From Rhizobium sp. Root1334 (GTDB taxonomy: Bacteria > Pseudomonadota > Alphaproteobacteria > Rhizobiales > Rhizobiaceae): 64,000 bases of DNA. Shown here piece after piece: positions 54,332 through 62,602 of the stretch. Position numbers and translations under genes: made by a program. Numbering within the stretch: the first letter of the stretch is position 1; every line of letters starts with the position of its first letter. The stretch lies in NCBI RefSeq assembly GCF_001426665.1, contig NZ_LMEY01000012.1, positions 434,001-498,000 of the forward strand, given 5' to 3'. A model generated the notes under the pieces. The model was not told where the DNA came from. It did no database searches and saw only the letters and a list, made by a program, of their open reading frames with translations.

Positions 54332-55117
54332 TTACGCTTGCCCGACCTTTGCCCAAAACTCAAGCGCGGCCTTCTTGAAGACCCTGTCGCCCACGGCAAG
54401 CATATGATCGCGGCCCGGAATATCCAGCGCAATGGCATCGGGAATGAGAGCGGCCAGCTCCTGCGGCGAGCCGGCAATGTCATCCTTGGTCCCGACGGCG
54501 ATCAGAACCGGCACATCGATGCGCCCCATATCCTCGACGGAGAGCAGGTCGCGCGATGTCGAAATACAGGCGGCGAGCGCCTTGCGATCGCTTTTCGTCT
54601 GGTCGGCAAAGGCGCGAAACATCCGGCCACGTTCATGGGTGACCACATCGAGAGAAGACGCATTCAGCGCATCGGCGATCGGATCCCAATCACCGACGCC
54701 GGTCACCATGCCGATACCCAAACCACCGAGAACAAGGGACCGCACGCGGTTCGGATGCGCCAGCGTCAGGAACGTCGAGATGCGGGCGCCCATCGAATAG
54801 CCCATCACATGGGCCTCGGCGATGCCGAGATGATCGAGCAGCGCCACGGCATCGCCCGCCATCGCTGGCGGGTGGTAGACCGCCGGATCGTGCGGCTTGT
54901 CGCTGGCACCATGGCCACGATTGTCGAGCGCGATGACCCGGTATCCGGCATCGCCCAGCGTCTTCAGCCAACCCGGATAGACCCAGTTCACATTGGCGCC
55001 GGAGGCAAATCCATGGATCAGCAAGATCGGATCGCCGGATGGATCGCCCTCATCGAAATAGGCGATAGACAGACCATCATGGGTGAAGGTCGAAAAGGCG
55101 GGCGGGTTCAGATCCAT
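54332..55117 (-). CDS. Alpha/beta-fold hydrolase
   Basis: A 261-residue alpha/beta hydrolase with the oxyanion segment ILLIHGFASGANVNW, the nucleophile elbow GYSMGAR, and a late catalytic histidine in IPGRDHMLAV; the acid is probably the Asp in AVGTKDDIAG. It resembles the haloperoxidase/esterase group but no substrate can be read. The ATG at 55117 has AGGA eight bases upstream; the extension to 55177 is Arg/Cys-rich and unlike the family. It is divergent from the zinc-finger gene. Confidence 0.88.
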   Translation of the reverse strand: MDLNPPAFSTFTHDGLSIAYFDEGDPSGDPILLIHGFASGANVNWVYPGWLKTLGDAGYRVIALDNRGHGASDKPHDPAVYHPPAMAGDAVALLDHLGIAEAHVMGYSMGARISTFLTLAHPNRVRSLVLGGLGIGMVTGVGDWDPIADALNASSLDVVTHERGRMFRAFADQTKSDRKALAACISTSRDLLSVEDMGRIDVPVLIAVGTKDDIAGSPQELAALIPDAIALDIPGRDHMLAVGDRVFKKAALEFWAKVGQA

Positions 55118-55281
55118 GGCATGCGTCCTGTTTTGAGCGAACCTATGACAGCGGCAGCGCCGGGAAAACCCCGGCACACCAAAAAACCCGCAGGCGCGGC
55201 ATCTTTGCCGCTACACTTTTGACGCAAAGCTTTCTATGGTGCGGCCAAATTCGACTATTCTTCTATACGACGGAGCATGAC

Positions 55282-55527
55282 ATGGCCGGGCACGGTATTC
55301 CCCACTTTCAAAACGATGGCGGCCACGCGGTCATCGAGATCGGCGTCAAGGAATTCATGTGCACGGGTGCGTCTGTGCCCTTCGATCATCCGCACATCTA
55401 TATCGACATGGGCGACGACAACGAAAAAGTCTGCTCCTACTGCTCGACGCTGTATCGCTACAACGCCAAGCTCCATGCGGACCAGACGGTCCCGGACGGC
55501 TGCACGTTCAATGCAAAGGCGGCCTGA
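55282..55527 (+). CDS. Small zinc-finger protein (zf-CHCC, DUF-type NDUFS6-like)
   Basis: An 81-residue protein with the C-H-C-C metal site FMCTGASVPFDHPHIYI and VCSYCSTLY, the zf-CHCC fold related to the mitochondrial NDUFS6 subunit of complex I. In alphaproteobacteria this small protein is a candidate complex I accessory subunit. The ATG at 55282 has GGAG six bases upstream. It lies 18 bases upstream of an FAD monooxygenase gene, which may be co-transcribed. Confidence 0.88.
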   Translation: MAGHGIPHFQNDGGHAVIEIGVKEFMCTGASVPFDHPHIYIDMGDDNEKVCSYCSTLYRYNAKLHADQTVPDGCTFNAKAA

Positions 55528-55545
55528 GCGGCAAACGCTCCCCGC

Positions 55546-56706
55546 ATGAACAGCCACCAGCCCGTCGTGATTGCCGGCGCCGGCATAGCCGGTCTGACGG
55601 CTGCCCTCAGTCTTGCCCACAGGGGCATTGCCTCTGAGATCTTCGAACGGACGGCCGTCCTCAGCGAGGCGGGCGCCGGGCTGCAGCTATCTCCCAATGC
55701 AACGCGAATCCTGACGAAGCTCGGGCTTCTTCCGCAAATGGAAAAGGTGTGGAGCGAACCGCAGGCAATCACCCTCGTCAGCGGTGTATCGCTGCGGACG
55801 ATCGCTTCCGTCCCATCCGGCCAGTTCGCGCGCAATCGCTGGAAATCGCCTTATGGCGTTCTACACAGGGCCGACCTGCAGCAGGCGTTGCTTGACGCGG
55901 TAACGGCTAATCCCCTGTGCACCCTTCATCTCGGCACGGCAATCGACGATACCGCGCAACACGGAATCGCACGGATGACAGGCATCCAACCGCGCCTTGT
56001 GGTTGGAGCAGATGGCGTCTGGTCAAAAGTCAGGAAAACCTTAGAAGGAACTGGAAAGGCAGTCTTTTCCGGAAATGTCGCCTGGCGTTTTACGCTCGGT
56101 GAGGCCGAGGCGCCGGCATTTTTCGACGCGACCAAAGTCACCGCATTTCTCGGCATCGGCTCGCATCTTGTCGTTTATCCCTTGCAGCGCGCGCGCAGTT
56201 TCAACGTGGTGGCGATTACCAGCGGCACCAATCCCGGAGAAACATGGGACAGCACCCTGCCCCCAGAAACAAGCCGGCAGCGGTTGCTGGGAGCCTTTTC
56301 CGGCTGGCACCCTCAGATTGCCGATTTGTTGCGGCACGCGGTCGAGCCGGTCATCTGGCCACTCTACGAAGTGACTGCCGGTGCCTGGTATCGCGGCGAC
56401 GAGGTTGCCCTGATCGGTGACGCAGCCCATGCGATGATGCCGTTTGCCGCGCAGGGCGCCGCGATGGCGATCGAGGATGCCTTCGAGCTTGCATCATTCG
56501 TGGCCGGCGGAAAGCCACTTGCCGCCTTTGCCGACCACCGCAAAAGCCGCGTGGCACGTGTCCGCTCCCGCGGCGCCTTCAACCGTTTTGCCTATCACGC
56601 CCGCGGCCCCATACGGCTCGGGCGTGATCTTGTCCTGTCGTTGCGGCGGCCGGAAAGTCTGGCCGCCGATTTCGACTGGCTCTATGGATACGAGCCAAAA
56701 GACTGA
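55546..56706 (+). CDS. FAD-dependent monooxygenase (salicylate hydroxylase-like)
   Basis: Class A flavoprotein monooxygenase of 386 residues. The FAD motif GAGIAGLTAALSLAHRG is near residue 10, the DG motif LVVGADGVWSKVR near 140, and the GD motif EVALIGDAAHAMMPFAAQGAAMAIEDAF near 285. The closest well-known group hydroxylates aromatic rings such as salicylate; the actual substrate is unknown. Its ribosome site is weak and it follows the zinc-finger gene by 18 bases, so translation may depend on the upstream gene. It ends three bases before the convergent metC stop. Confidence 0.88.
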   Translation: MNSHQPVVIAGAGIAGLTAALSLAHRGIASEIFERTAVLSEAGAGLQLSPNATRILTKLGLLPQMEKVWSEPQAITLVSGVSLRTIASVPSGQFARNRWKSPYGVLHRADLQQALLDAVTANPLCTLHLGTAIDDTAQHGIARMTGIQPRLVVGADGVWSKVRKTLEGTGKAVFSGNVAWRFTLGEAEAPAFFDATKVTAFLGIGSHLVVYPLQRARSFNVVAITSGTNPGETWDSTLPPETSRQRLLGAFSGWHPQIADLLRHAVEPVIWPLYEVTAGAWYRGDEVALIGDAAHAMMPFAAQGAAMAIEDAFELASFVAGGKPLAAFADHRKSRVARVRSRGAFNRFAYHARGPIRLGRDLVLSLRRPESLAADFDWLYGYEPKD

Positions 56707-56709
56707 CGA

Positions 56710-57936
56710 TCAGACGGCCTTTGCCGCCGCAAATCCCGCTTCGATGTCTTTGCGCAGGTCAACAACATCCTCAAGCCCGATCTGCAGCCGGATGACCGGG
56801 CCTTCGCTTGGCGCCTTGCAGACCTTGCGGTCGGACAGGCCGACGTGAACAGCAAGGCTTTCAAAACCACCCCAGGACCAGCCGAGCCCAAAAAGCGACA
56901 GCGCATCGAGGAAGGCATGGGCCTTTGGTTTGAATTGTTCCGGGCTACCGGCCTTGAGAACGAAGGAGAAGATGCCGCTGGAGCCGGTAAAATCCCGCTT
57001 CCACAGGTCATGGCCAGGAAAGCTCGGCAAGGCCGGATGCAGGACGCGCGCCACGTCGTCACGCTCTTCCAGCCAGCGGGCGATGTTGAGCGTGCTTTCC
57101 TGGTGGCGCTCAAGACGGATGCCCATCGTGCGCAGCCCGCGCAGGATCTGGTAGCTGTCATCGGGTGCGCCGCAAATGCCAAGAGCGCCGTGCGCCTCCA
57201 GCAATTGCTCCCAATGTGCGGCATTGGCAGACACCGTTCCCATCAGGATATCGGAATGACCGGACGGATACTTCGTCGCGGCATGGATCGATATGTCGAC
57301 ACCATGATCGAGCGGCTTGAAATAAAGCGGCGTCGCCCAGGTGTTATCCATCGTCACCACGCAGCCATGGCGATGGGCGACAGCTGAAATCGCGCGAATA
57401 TCCTGCATCTCAAAAGTGTTGGAACCCGGTGCTTCTGTGTGAACCAGCTTGGTGTTGGGCTTGATCAGGCTTTCGATGGCAGCGCCAACCATCGGATCGT
57501 AATACTCGACGGCGACGCCAAGCCTTTTCAGCATCGTGTCGCAGAAATGCCGGGTCGGGAAATAGACCGAATCGACGATCAACGCATGATCACCGGCCGA
57601 CAGAAAAGCCAGGAAAGGTATGGTGACGGCAGCCAGGCCAGACGGCACAAGGATCGTGCCCGCCGAACCTTCCAGAGCGTCGATCGCTTCGCACAACGCA
57701 TCCGTCGTCGGCGTTCCACGCGTGCCATAGGTGTATTTCTGCGACTTGGTTTCCATGGCTTTTGCGTTTGGAAACAAGACAGTAGAGGCGTGCACCACGG
57801 GTGGATTGACGAAACCATGAAAGTCGGATGGCGAATTGCCGATATGCGACAGCCGGGTGTTCACGCCGGCGCCGGCGAGAAGATCATTCTTTTCTTTCAT
57901 GGGAAGGTCCGCTTGTGAAATTTCATGTCCGGACAC
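56710..57936 (-). CDS. metC: Cystathionine beta-lyase
   Basis: PLP enzyme of the Cys/Met metabolism family that splits cystathionine to homocysteine, pyruvate and ammonia. The 408-residue product has the PLP-lysine in HAATKYPSGHSDILMG, plus the ATLVPSGLAA-type and TWATPLYFKPLDHGVD blocks. The GTG at 57936 has a strong GGAGG seven bases upstream; an internal ATG at 57900 (MKEKNDLL) lacks one. A hairpin of eight perfect base pairs lies directly upstream of the ribosome site. Confidence 0.9.
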   Translation of the reverse strand: MSGHEISQADLPMKEKNDLLAGAGVNTRLSHIGNSPSDFHGFVNPPVVHASTVLFPNAKAMETKSQKYTYGTRGTPTTDALCEAIDALEGSAGTILVPSGLAAVTIPFLAFLSAGDHALIVDSVYFPTRHFCDTMLKRLGVAVEYYDPMVGAAIESLIKPNTKLVHTEAPGSNTFEMQDIRAISAVAHRHGCVVTMDNTWATPLYFKPLDHGVDISIHAATKYPSGHSDILMGTVSANAAHWEQLLEAHGALGICGAPDDSYQILRGLRTMGIRLERHQESTLNIARWLEERDDVARVLHPALPSFPGHDLWKRDFTGSSGIFSFVLKAGSPEQFKPKAHAFLDALSLFGLGWSWGGFESLAVHVGLSDRKVCKAPSEGPVIRLQIGLEDVVDLRKDIEAGFAAAKAV

Positions 57937-57950
57937 TCTTCCGCCTCCCA

Positions 57951-57976
57951 GACGGAAGGGTCAAGGGACTTCCGTC
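57951..57976. repeat. Hairpin in the metC leader
   Basis: GACGGAAG (57951-57958) and CTTCCGTC (57969-57976) form a perfect eight-base stem with a ten-base loop, one base from the GGGAGG ribosome site of metC. Confidence 0.55.
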
Positions 57977-58117
57977 ACGGCCCCCTGGCGCAAGCGTGGA
58001 AAATTGAATTTCTGGCGGATTTTTGAACAAAAACGTGCATCAAACAGTCAAAAACTGCCTAAACATACGGCGCAATCAACGATTATGCCGGTGCAGCCCG
58101 GAAAATCGGCAACGTGT

Positions 58118-58146
58118 CTTGACCCTGCGCTGTTTTGAGCATGAGA
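58118..58146 (+). promoter_or_regulatory. Candidate aapJ promoter
   Basis: CTTGAC (58118-58123) is a perfect match to the rhizobial -35; ATGAGA 17 bases later is a poor -10. It would give a leader of about 95 bases, which holds the GC-rich stretch described above. Confidence 0.35.
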
Positions 58147-58246
58147 TAGACAGTACTCGCGCCAGGAGGGTGGCGGGGGCCGTAGCTTCGCCTACCAAGC
58201 GCAGCCGTGGGGATTAAGAACAAAGACAACAGAAAAAGGTTCTAAA

Positions 58247-59272
58247 ATGGCTAAAAGAATTCTGACAGCGCTGATCGGCGCTGCCGTCATGGGGATTGGC
58301 GCCCAGGCAGCATCGGCAACGACGCTCAGCGACGTTAAGGCGAAGGGTTTCCTTCAATGCGGCGTCAACACTGGCCTGACCGGCTTCGCCTCCCCGGACG
58401 CGTCCGGCAACTGGAGCGGCTTCGACGTCGATTATTGCAAGGCGATTGCTGCCGCCATTTTCGGTGACCCGACCAAGGTCAAGTACACACCGACCTCCGC
58501 CAAGGACCGTTTCCCGGCTCTCCAGTCGGGTGAAGTCGATGTTCTGGCCCGTAACACGACCTGGACAATCAACCGCGATACCGCGCTCGGCTTCAACTTC
58601 CGCCCGGTCAATTACTATGACGGCCAGGGCTTCATGGTCCGCAAGTCGCTCAACGTGAAGTCGGCGCTTGAACTGTCCGGCGCTGCCGTTTGCGTGCAGA
58701 CCGGCACGACGACCGAGTTGAACCTTGCCGACTACTTCAAGGCCAACAACCTTCAGTACAACCCGGTTGTTTTCGAAAAGCTCGAAGAAGTGAACGCTGC
58801 CTATGACGCAGGCCGTTGCGATGTCTACACGACCGACCAGTCGGGCCTGTATTCGCTGCGTCTGACGCTGGCTGCCCCGGACGATCACATGATTCTCCCG
58901 GAAATCATTTCCAAGGAGCCGCTTGGCCCGGCCGTCCGCCAGGGTGACGACCAGTGGTTTGACATTGTCAGCTGGGTTCACTACGCGCTCGTCGGTGCGG
59001 AAGACTTCGGCATCACTTCGGCTAACGTCGAGGAAATGAAGAAGTCGACAAACCCGGACATCCAGCGCTTCCTCGGCGTTGAGGCAGATACCAAGATCGG
59101 TACCGACCTCGGCCTCGAAAACGATTGGGCCGTGAAGATCATCAAGGCCGTGGGCAACTATGGCGAAGTATTCGACCGCAACATCGGTGCAGGCAGCCCG
59201 CTGAAAATCGAACGCGGCCTGAACGCGCTTTGGAGCAAGGGCGGCATCCAGTACGCACCGCCAGTCCGTTAA
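58247..59272 (+). CDS. aapJ: General L-amino acid ABC transporter substrate-binding protein AapJ
   Basis: Periplasmic binding protein of the Aap system, which takes up a broad range of L-amino acids in rhizobia and is important for nitrogen exchange in nodules. The 341-residue product has a signal peptide ending near QAASA (about residue 23) and the SBP family-3 layout: LSDVKAKGFLQCGVNTGLTGFASPDASGNWSGFDVDYCKAIAAAIFGD, TSAKDRFPALQSGEVDVLARNTTWT, and a second lobe from about 130. Its ribosome site is weak (AAAAAGG). It is first in aapJQMP; a strong stem-loop separates it from aapQ. Confidence 0.93.
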   Translation: MAKRILTALIGAAVMGIGAQAASATTLSDVKAKGFLQCGVNTGLTGFASPDASGNWSGFDVDYCKAIAAAIFGDPTKVKYTPTSAKDRFPALQSGEVDVLARNTTWTINRDTALGFNFRPVNYYDGQGFMVRKSLNVKSALELSGAAVCVQTGTTTELNLADYFKANNLQYNPVVFEKLEEVNAAYDAGRCDVYTTDQSGLYSLRLTLAAPDDHMILPEIISKEPLGPAVRQGDDQWFDIVSWVHYALVGAEDFGITSANVEEMKKSTNPDIQRFLGVEADTKIGTDLGLENDWAVKIIKAVGNYGEVFDRNIGAGSPLKIERGLNALWSKGGIQYAPPVR

Positions 59273-59287
59273 GACCATTTGACATCG

Positions 59288-59311
59288 GGAAAGCGGCTCC
59301 GGCCGCTTTCC
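59288..59311 (+). repeat. Perfect intercistronic stem-loop between aapJ and aapQ
   Basis: GGAAAGCGGC (59288-59297) and GCCGCTTTCC (59302-59311) form a ten-base perfect stem with a TCCG loop, 15 bases after the aapJ stop. No T-run follows, so it is more likely a 3' stabiliser of aapJ mRNA or a processing site than a terminator. Confidence 0.75.
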
Positions 59312-59369
59312 TTCCCAAAAATAAGAATCGCTCGAAACAGGGCGATCAGGGGAATGAAGAGGCTCTATT

Positions 59370-60563
59370 ATGTCGATTGACGCCACGACTCCGTCCGGGA
59401 AGGACAAGCCGGCCGGTTCAATTCTGAACGATCCCAAAATCCGCGGCTTTATCTACCAGGCCGTGACATTACTGCTGCTGGTTCTCTTCATCTATTGGGT
59501 GACGGCCAACACCATCGAAAACTTGAAACGCGCCAATATCGCATCAGGCTACGGCTTCCTGAACGGACGGGCCGGCTTTGATGTGGGGCAATCGCTGATC
59601 GCTTATTCCAGCGATTCGACTTATGGCCGCGCACTCGTCGTCGGTTTTCTCAACACCATTCTCGTTGCTGTTGCAGGTATTATCACCTCCACGATCATCG
59701 GTTTTCTGGTCGGTATCGGCCGTCTGTCGAAGAACTGGCTGATTGCCAAGCTGTCGATGGTCTATGTCGAGGTGTTCCGCAACATACCGCCGCTGCTGGT
59801 TATCTTCTTCTGGTACTCCGGCGTTCTCGCTGTTCTCCCACAGCCACGGGAATCGCTGGCGCTGCCATTTGACATGTATGTCAACAACCGTGGCTTGGCG
59901 TTTCCGCGGCCGGTTTTCGATAGCGGCTCGCAGTACATCCTTCTTGCGCTTGTCATTGCGGTGATCGGCAGCGTCCTGTTTTCGCGCTATGCGAACAAGA
60001 AGCAGATGGAAACAGGTCAACGCATGCCGGTGCTGTGGACGGTACTTGGCCTGGTGATCGGCCTGCCGTTGCTGGCCTACTTCGCGGCGGGAATGCCGAT
60101 TTCCTTCGATGTGCCGGTTGCCGGCAAGTTCAACCTGACCGGCGGGTCCGTCGTCGGGCCTGAATTCCTCTCGCTGTTCCTGGCGCTGTCGTTCTACACG
60201 GCCTCGTTCATCGCCGAAATCGTTCGGGCCGGCATTCGTGGCGTCAGCCATGGGCAGTCGGAAGCAGCACACGCGCTTGGTATCCGGCCAGGGCTAACCA
60301 CTCGCCTCGTCGTCGTTCCGCAGGCCATGCGGATCATCATTCCACCGCTGACCAGCCAGTATCTCAATCTGACGAAAAACTCGTCGCTTGCCATCGCCAT
60401 CGGCTATTCCGACCTCGTATCGACCGGAGGCACCATCCTCAACCAGACCGGCCAGGCGATCGAAGTCGTCACCATCTGGATTGTCGTCTACCTGACGCTC
60501 AGCCTGTCGACATCGTTGCTCATGAACTGGTTCAACGCCAAGATGGCACTGGTGGAGAGATAA
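59370..60563 (+). CDS. aapQ: General L-amino acid ABC transporter permease AapQ
   Basis: Inner-membrane permease of the His/Glu/Gln family. The 397-residue product has about eight hydrophobic segments, the family block [18 protein letters not shown], and the C-terminal EAA loop region [23 protein letters not shown] with the conserved EAA-G sequence. The long N-terminal part and the insertion after the third helix are typical of AapQ/BztB. GAGG lies seven bases before the ATG. It forms a heterodimer with AapM. Confidence 0.94.
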   Translation: MSIDATTPSGKDKPAGSILNDPKIRGFIYQAVTLLLLVLFIYWVTANTIENLKRANIASGYGFLNGRAGFDVGQSLIAYSSDSTYGRALVVGFLNTILVAVAGIITSTIIGFLVGIGRLSKNWLIAKLSMVYVEVFRNIPPLLVIFFWYSGVLAVLPQPRESLALPFDMYVNNRGLAFPRPVFDSGSQYILLALVIAVIGSVLFSRYANKKQMETGQRMPVLWTVLGLVIGLPLLAYFAAGMPISFDVPVAGKFNLTGGSVVGPEFLSLFLALSFYTASFIAEIVRAGIRGVSHGQSEAAHALGIRPGLTTRLVVVPQAMRIIIPPLTSQYLNLTKNSSLAIAIGYSDLVSTGGTILNQTGQAIEVVTIWIVVYLTLSLSTSLLMNWFNAKMALVER

Positions 60564-60567
60564 GATC

Positions 60568-61725
60568 ATGAACACGCACCAGACCAATTTCGTCCGCACC
60601 GCCATGATCGACCAATCGGCGCCACCGGTACTCGACAAAGGCTATATCGCCTGGATCCGCAAAAACCTGCTCGCAACACCGCTGGATGCGGTGATGACGA
60701 TCATCGCCGTCCTGGCACTTGCCTGGTTTCTGCCGCCCGCCATCAAATGGCTGTTTATCGACGCGTCCTGGACCGGCGGCGGGCGGGGTGTTTGCGCGAC
60801 CGTCGCCCAAGGCGGCTCGCAGCTGGAGGGCTGGAGTGGCGCATGCTGGGCTTTCGTCACCGCAAAATTCGATGTGTTCATGTTCGGGCGCTATCCGATC
60901 GATGAACGCTGGCGCCCCATGTTGGTCGGCGTCTTGTTCGTGACGCTTCTCGTCCCGATCCTGATCCCGAAAATCCCGTATAAGGGACTAAACGCCATCC
61001 TGCTGTTTGGTGTCCTTCCGGTCATATCGTTCTTCATCCTGATCGGCGGCGTGCTTGGTCTTCCCTATGTGGAAACTGCGCTTTGGGGTGGCCTGATGGT
61101 CACGCTGATCCTGTCCTTCGTCGGTATCGCGGTGTCGTTGCCGCTCGGTATTGTTCTGGCGCTTGGCCGGCGATCGACGATGCCCGTCATCCGCCTGCTC
61201 TGCACCACGTTCATCGAGCTCGTCCGCGGTATTCCGCTGATCACCGTGCTGTTCATGGCCAGTGTCATGCTGCCGCTGTTCCTGCCGCAGGGCATGACCT
61301 TTGATAAATTCCTGCGCGCACTGATCGGCGTCTCGCTGTTTGCCTCCGCCTATATGGCGGAAGTGGTGCGCGGCGGCCTGCAGGCAATCCCGAAGGGGCA
61401 GGCCGAAGGTGCTGATTCGCTGGGCTTGAGCTACTGGCAGAAGATGCGGCTGATCATCCTGCCCCAGGCGCTGAAACTGGTCATTCCGGGTATCGTCAAC
61501 ACGTTCATCGGCCTGTTCAAGGATACATCGCTGGTGTCGATCATCGGTATGTTCGATCTGCTCGGCATCGTCCGCCAGAATTTCTCGGACGCCAACTGGG
61601 CATCGCCGGTCACGCCGCTGTCGGGACTTGTTTTTGCCGGATTCGTTTTCTGGCTTTTCTGCTTTGGCATGTCGCGCTATTCAGGGTTCATGGAACGAAG
61701 GCTCGACAAGGGTCACAAAAGATAA
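60568..61725 (+). CDS. aapM: General L-amino acid ABC transporter permease AapM
   Basis: Second permease of the Aap transporter, 385 residues, with about eight hydrophobic segments. The block [27 protein letters not shown] and the EAA-type loop [38 protein letters not shown] are diagnostic. It starts four bases after the aapQ stop with GGAG nine bases upstream, so the two permeases are likely made in equal amount. Confidence 0.94.
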   Translation: MNTHQTNFVRTAMIDQSAPPVLDKGYIAWIRKNLLATPLDAVMTIIAVLALAWFLPPAIKWLFIDASWTGGGRGVCATVAQGGSQLEGWSGACWAFVTAKFDVFMFGRYPIDERWRPMLVGVLFVTLLVPILIPKIPYKGLNAILLFGVLPVISFFILIGGVLGLPYVETALWGGLMVTLILSFVGIAVSLPLGIVLALGRRSTMPVIRLLCTTFIELVRGIPLITVLFMASVMLPLFLPQGMTFDKFLRALIGVSLFASAYMAEVVRGGLQAIPKGQAEGADSLGLSYWQKMRLIILPQALKLVIPGIVNTFIGLFKDTSLVSIIGMFDLLGIVRQNFSDANWASPVTPLSGLVFAGFVFWLFCFGMSRYSGFMERRLDKGHKR

Positions 61726-61742
61726 CAATGAGGGAGAATATT

Positions 61743-62519
61743 ATGGCCGCTGAAGCCAAACCGCTAACAATGGAAGTGTCATCCACGGATGTCGCCGTCG
61801 AAATCGCCGGCATGAACAAGTGGTATGGGGATTTCCACGTTCTGCGCGACATCAACCTGAAGGTCATGCGCGGCGAGCGCATCGTCGTTGCCGGCCCGTC
61901 CGGTTCGGGCAAATCCACGATGATCCGCTGCATCAACCGGCTGGAAGAACACCAGAAGGGCAAGATCGTCGTTGACGGCATCGAGCTGACGAATGACCTG
62001 AAGAAGATCGACGAAGTGCGCCGCGAAGTCGGCATGGTGTTCCAGCACTTCAACCTCTTCCCGCATCTGACCATTCTGGAAAACTGCACCCTGGCGCCGA
62101 TCTGGGTGCGCAAGATGCCGAAGAAGCAGGCGGAAGAAGTCGCCATGCACTTCCTCAAGCGCGTCAAGATCCCTGAGCAGGCCCACAAATATCCGGGCCA
62201 GCTGTCCGGCGGTCAGCAGCAGCGTGTGGCAATTGCCCGATCGCTCTGCATGAATCCGCGCGTCATGCTGTTCGATGAGCCGACCTCGGCGCTCGACCCG
62301 GAAATGATCAAGGAAGTGCTCGACACCATGGTCGGCCTTGCCGAAGAAGGCATGACGATGATCTGCGTGACGCACGAAATGGGCTTTGCCCGCCAGGTCG
62401 CCAACCGCGTGATTTTCATGGACCAGGGCCAGATCGTCGAACAGAACGAGCCGGCGGCATTCTTCGACAACCCGCAGCATGAACGCACCAAGCTGTTCCT
62501 CAGCCAGATCCTGCACTGA
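61743..62519 (+). CDS. aapP: General L-amino acid ABC transporter ATPase AapP
   Basis: ABC ATPase that energises AapQM. The 258-residue protein has Walker [10 protein letters not shown], the Q-loop, the signature LSGGQQQR, Walker [15 protein letters not shown] and the H-loop histidine in [15 protein letters not shown]. The start at 61743 has GGGAG six bases upstream; an ATG at 61728 would begin inside that ribosome site. It closes the operon, 17 bases after aapM, and a strong terminator follows. Confidence 0.95.
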   Translation: MAAEAKPLTMEVSSTDVAVEIAGMNKWYGDFHVLRDINLKVMRGERIVVAGPSGSGKSTMIRCINRLEEHQKGKIVVDGIELTNDLKKIDEVRREVGMVFQHFNLFPHLTILENCTLAPIWVRKMPKKQAEEVAMHFLKRVKIPEQAHKYPGQLSGGQQQRVAIARSLCMNPRVMLFDEPTSALDPEMIKEVLDTMVGLAEEGMTMICVTHEMGFARQVANRVIFMDQGQIVEQNEPAAFFDNPQHERTKLFLSQILH

Positions 62520-62544
62520 GGCTGAGTAGTTCCATCGTTGAATC

Positions 62545-62579
62545 AAAAAGGCCCGCGGCATTCACCGCGGGCCTTTTTT
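62545..62579. terminator. Bidirectional terminator of aapJQMP and the caspase-like gene
   Basis: A GC-rich stem GGCCCGCGG/CCGCGGGCC extended by five A-T pairs, with a six-base loop. A-run on one side and six T on the other allow termination in both directions: after aapP on the plus strand and after the caspase-like gene on the minus strand. Confidence 0.9.
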
Positions 62580-62602
62580 GATTCCAGACTCGTTTGCGGC
62601 CA

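Larger units (their letters stand above)
57937..58246. other. metC-aapJ divergent intergenic region
   Basis: About 310 bases with no supported gene. It contains the metC leader hairpin (57951-57976), a perfect CTTGAC -35-like element at 58118-58123 in the aapJ direction, and a GC-rich stretch at 58160-58210 that can fold weakly. Confidence 0.55.

Noticed and set aside
57937-58120. Possible SAM-II riboswitch before metC
   Set aside because: The hairpin is present, but I could not find the conserved pseudoknot sequences of the class; only a generic leader stem is reported.
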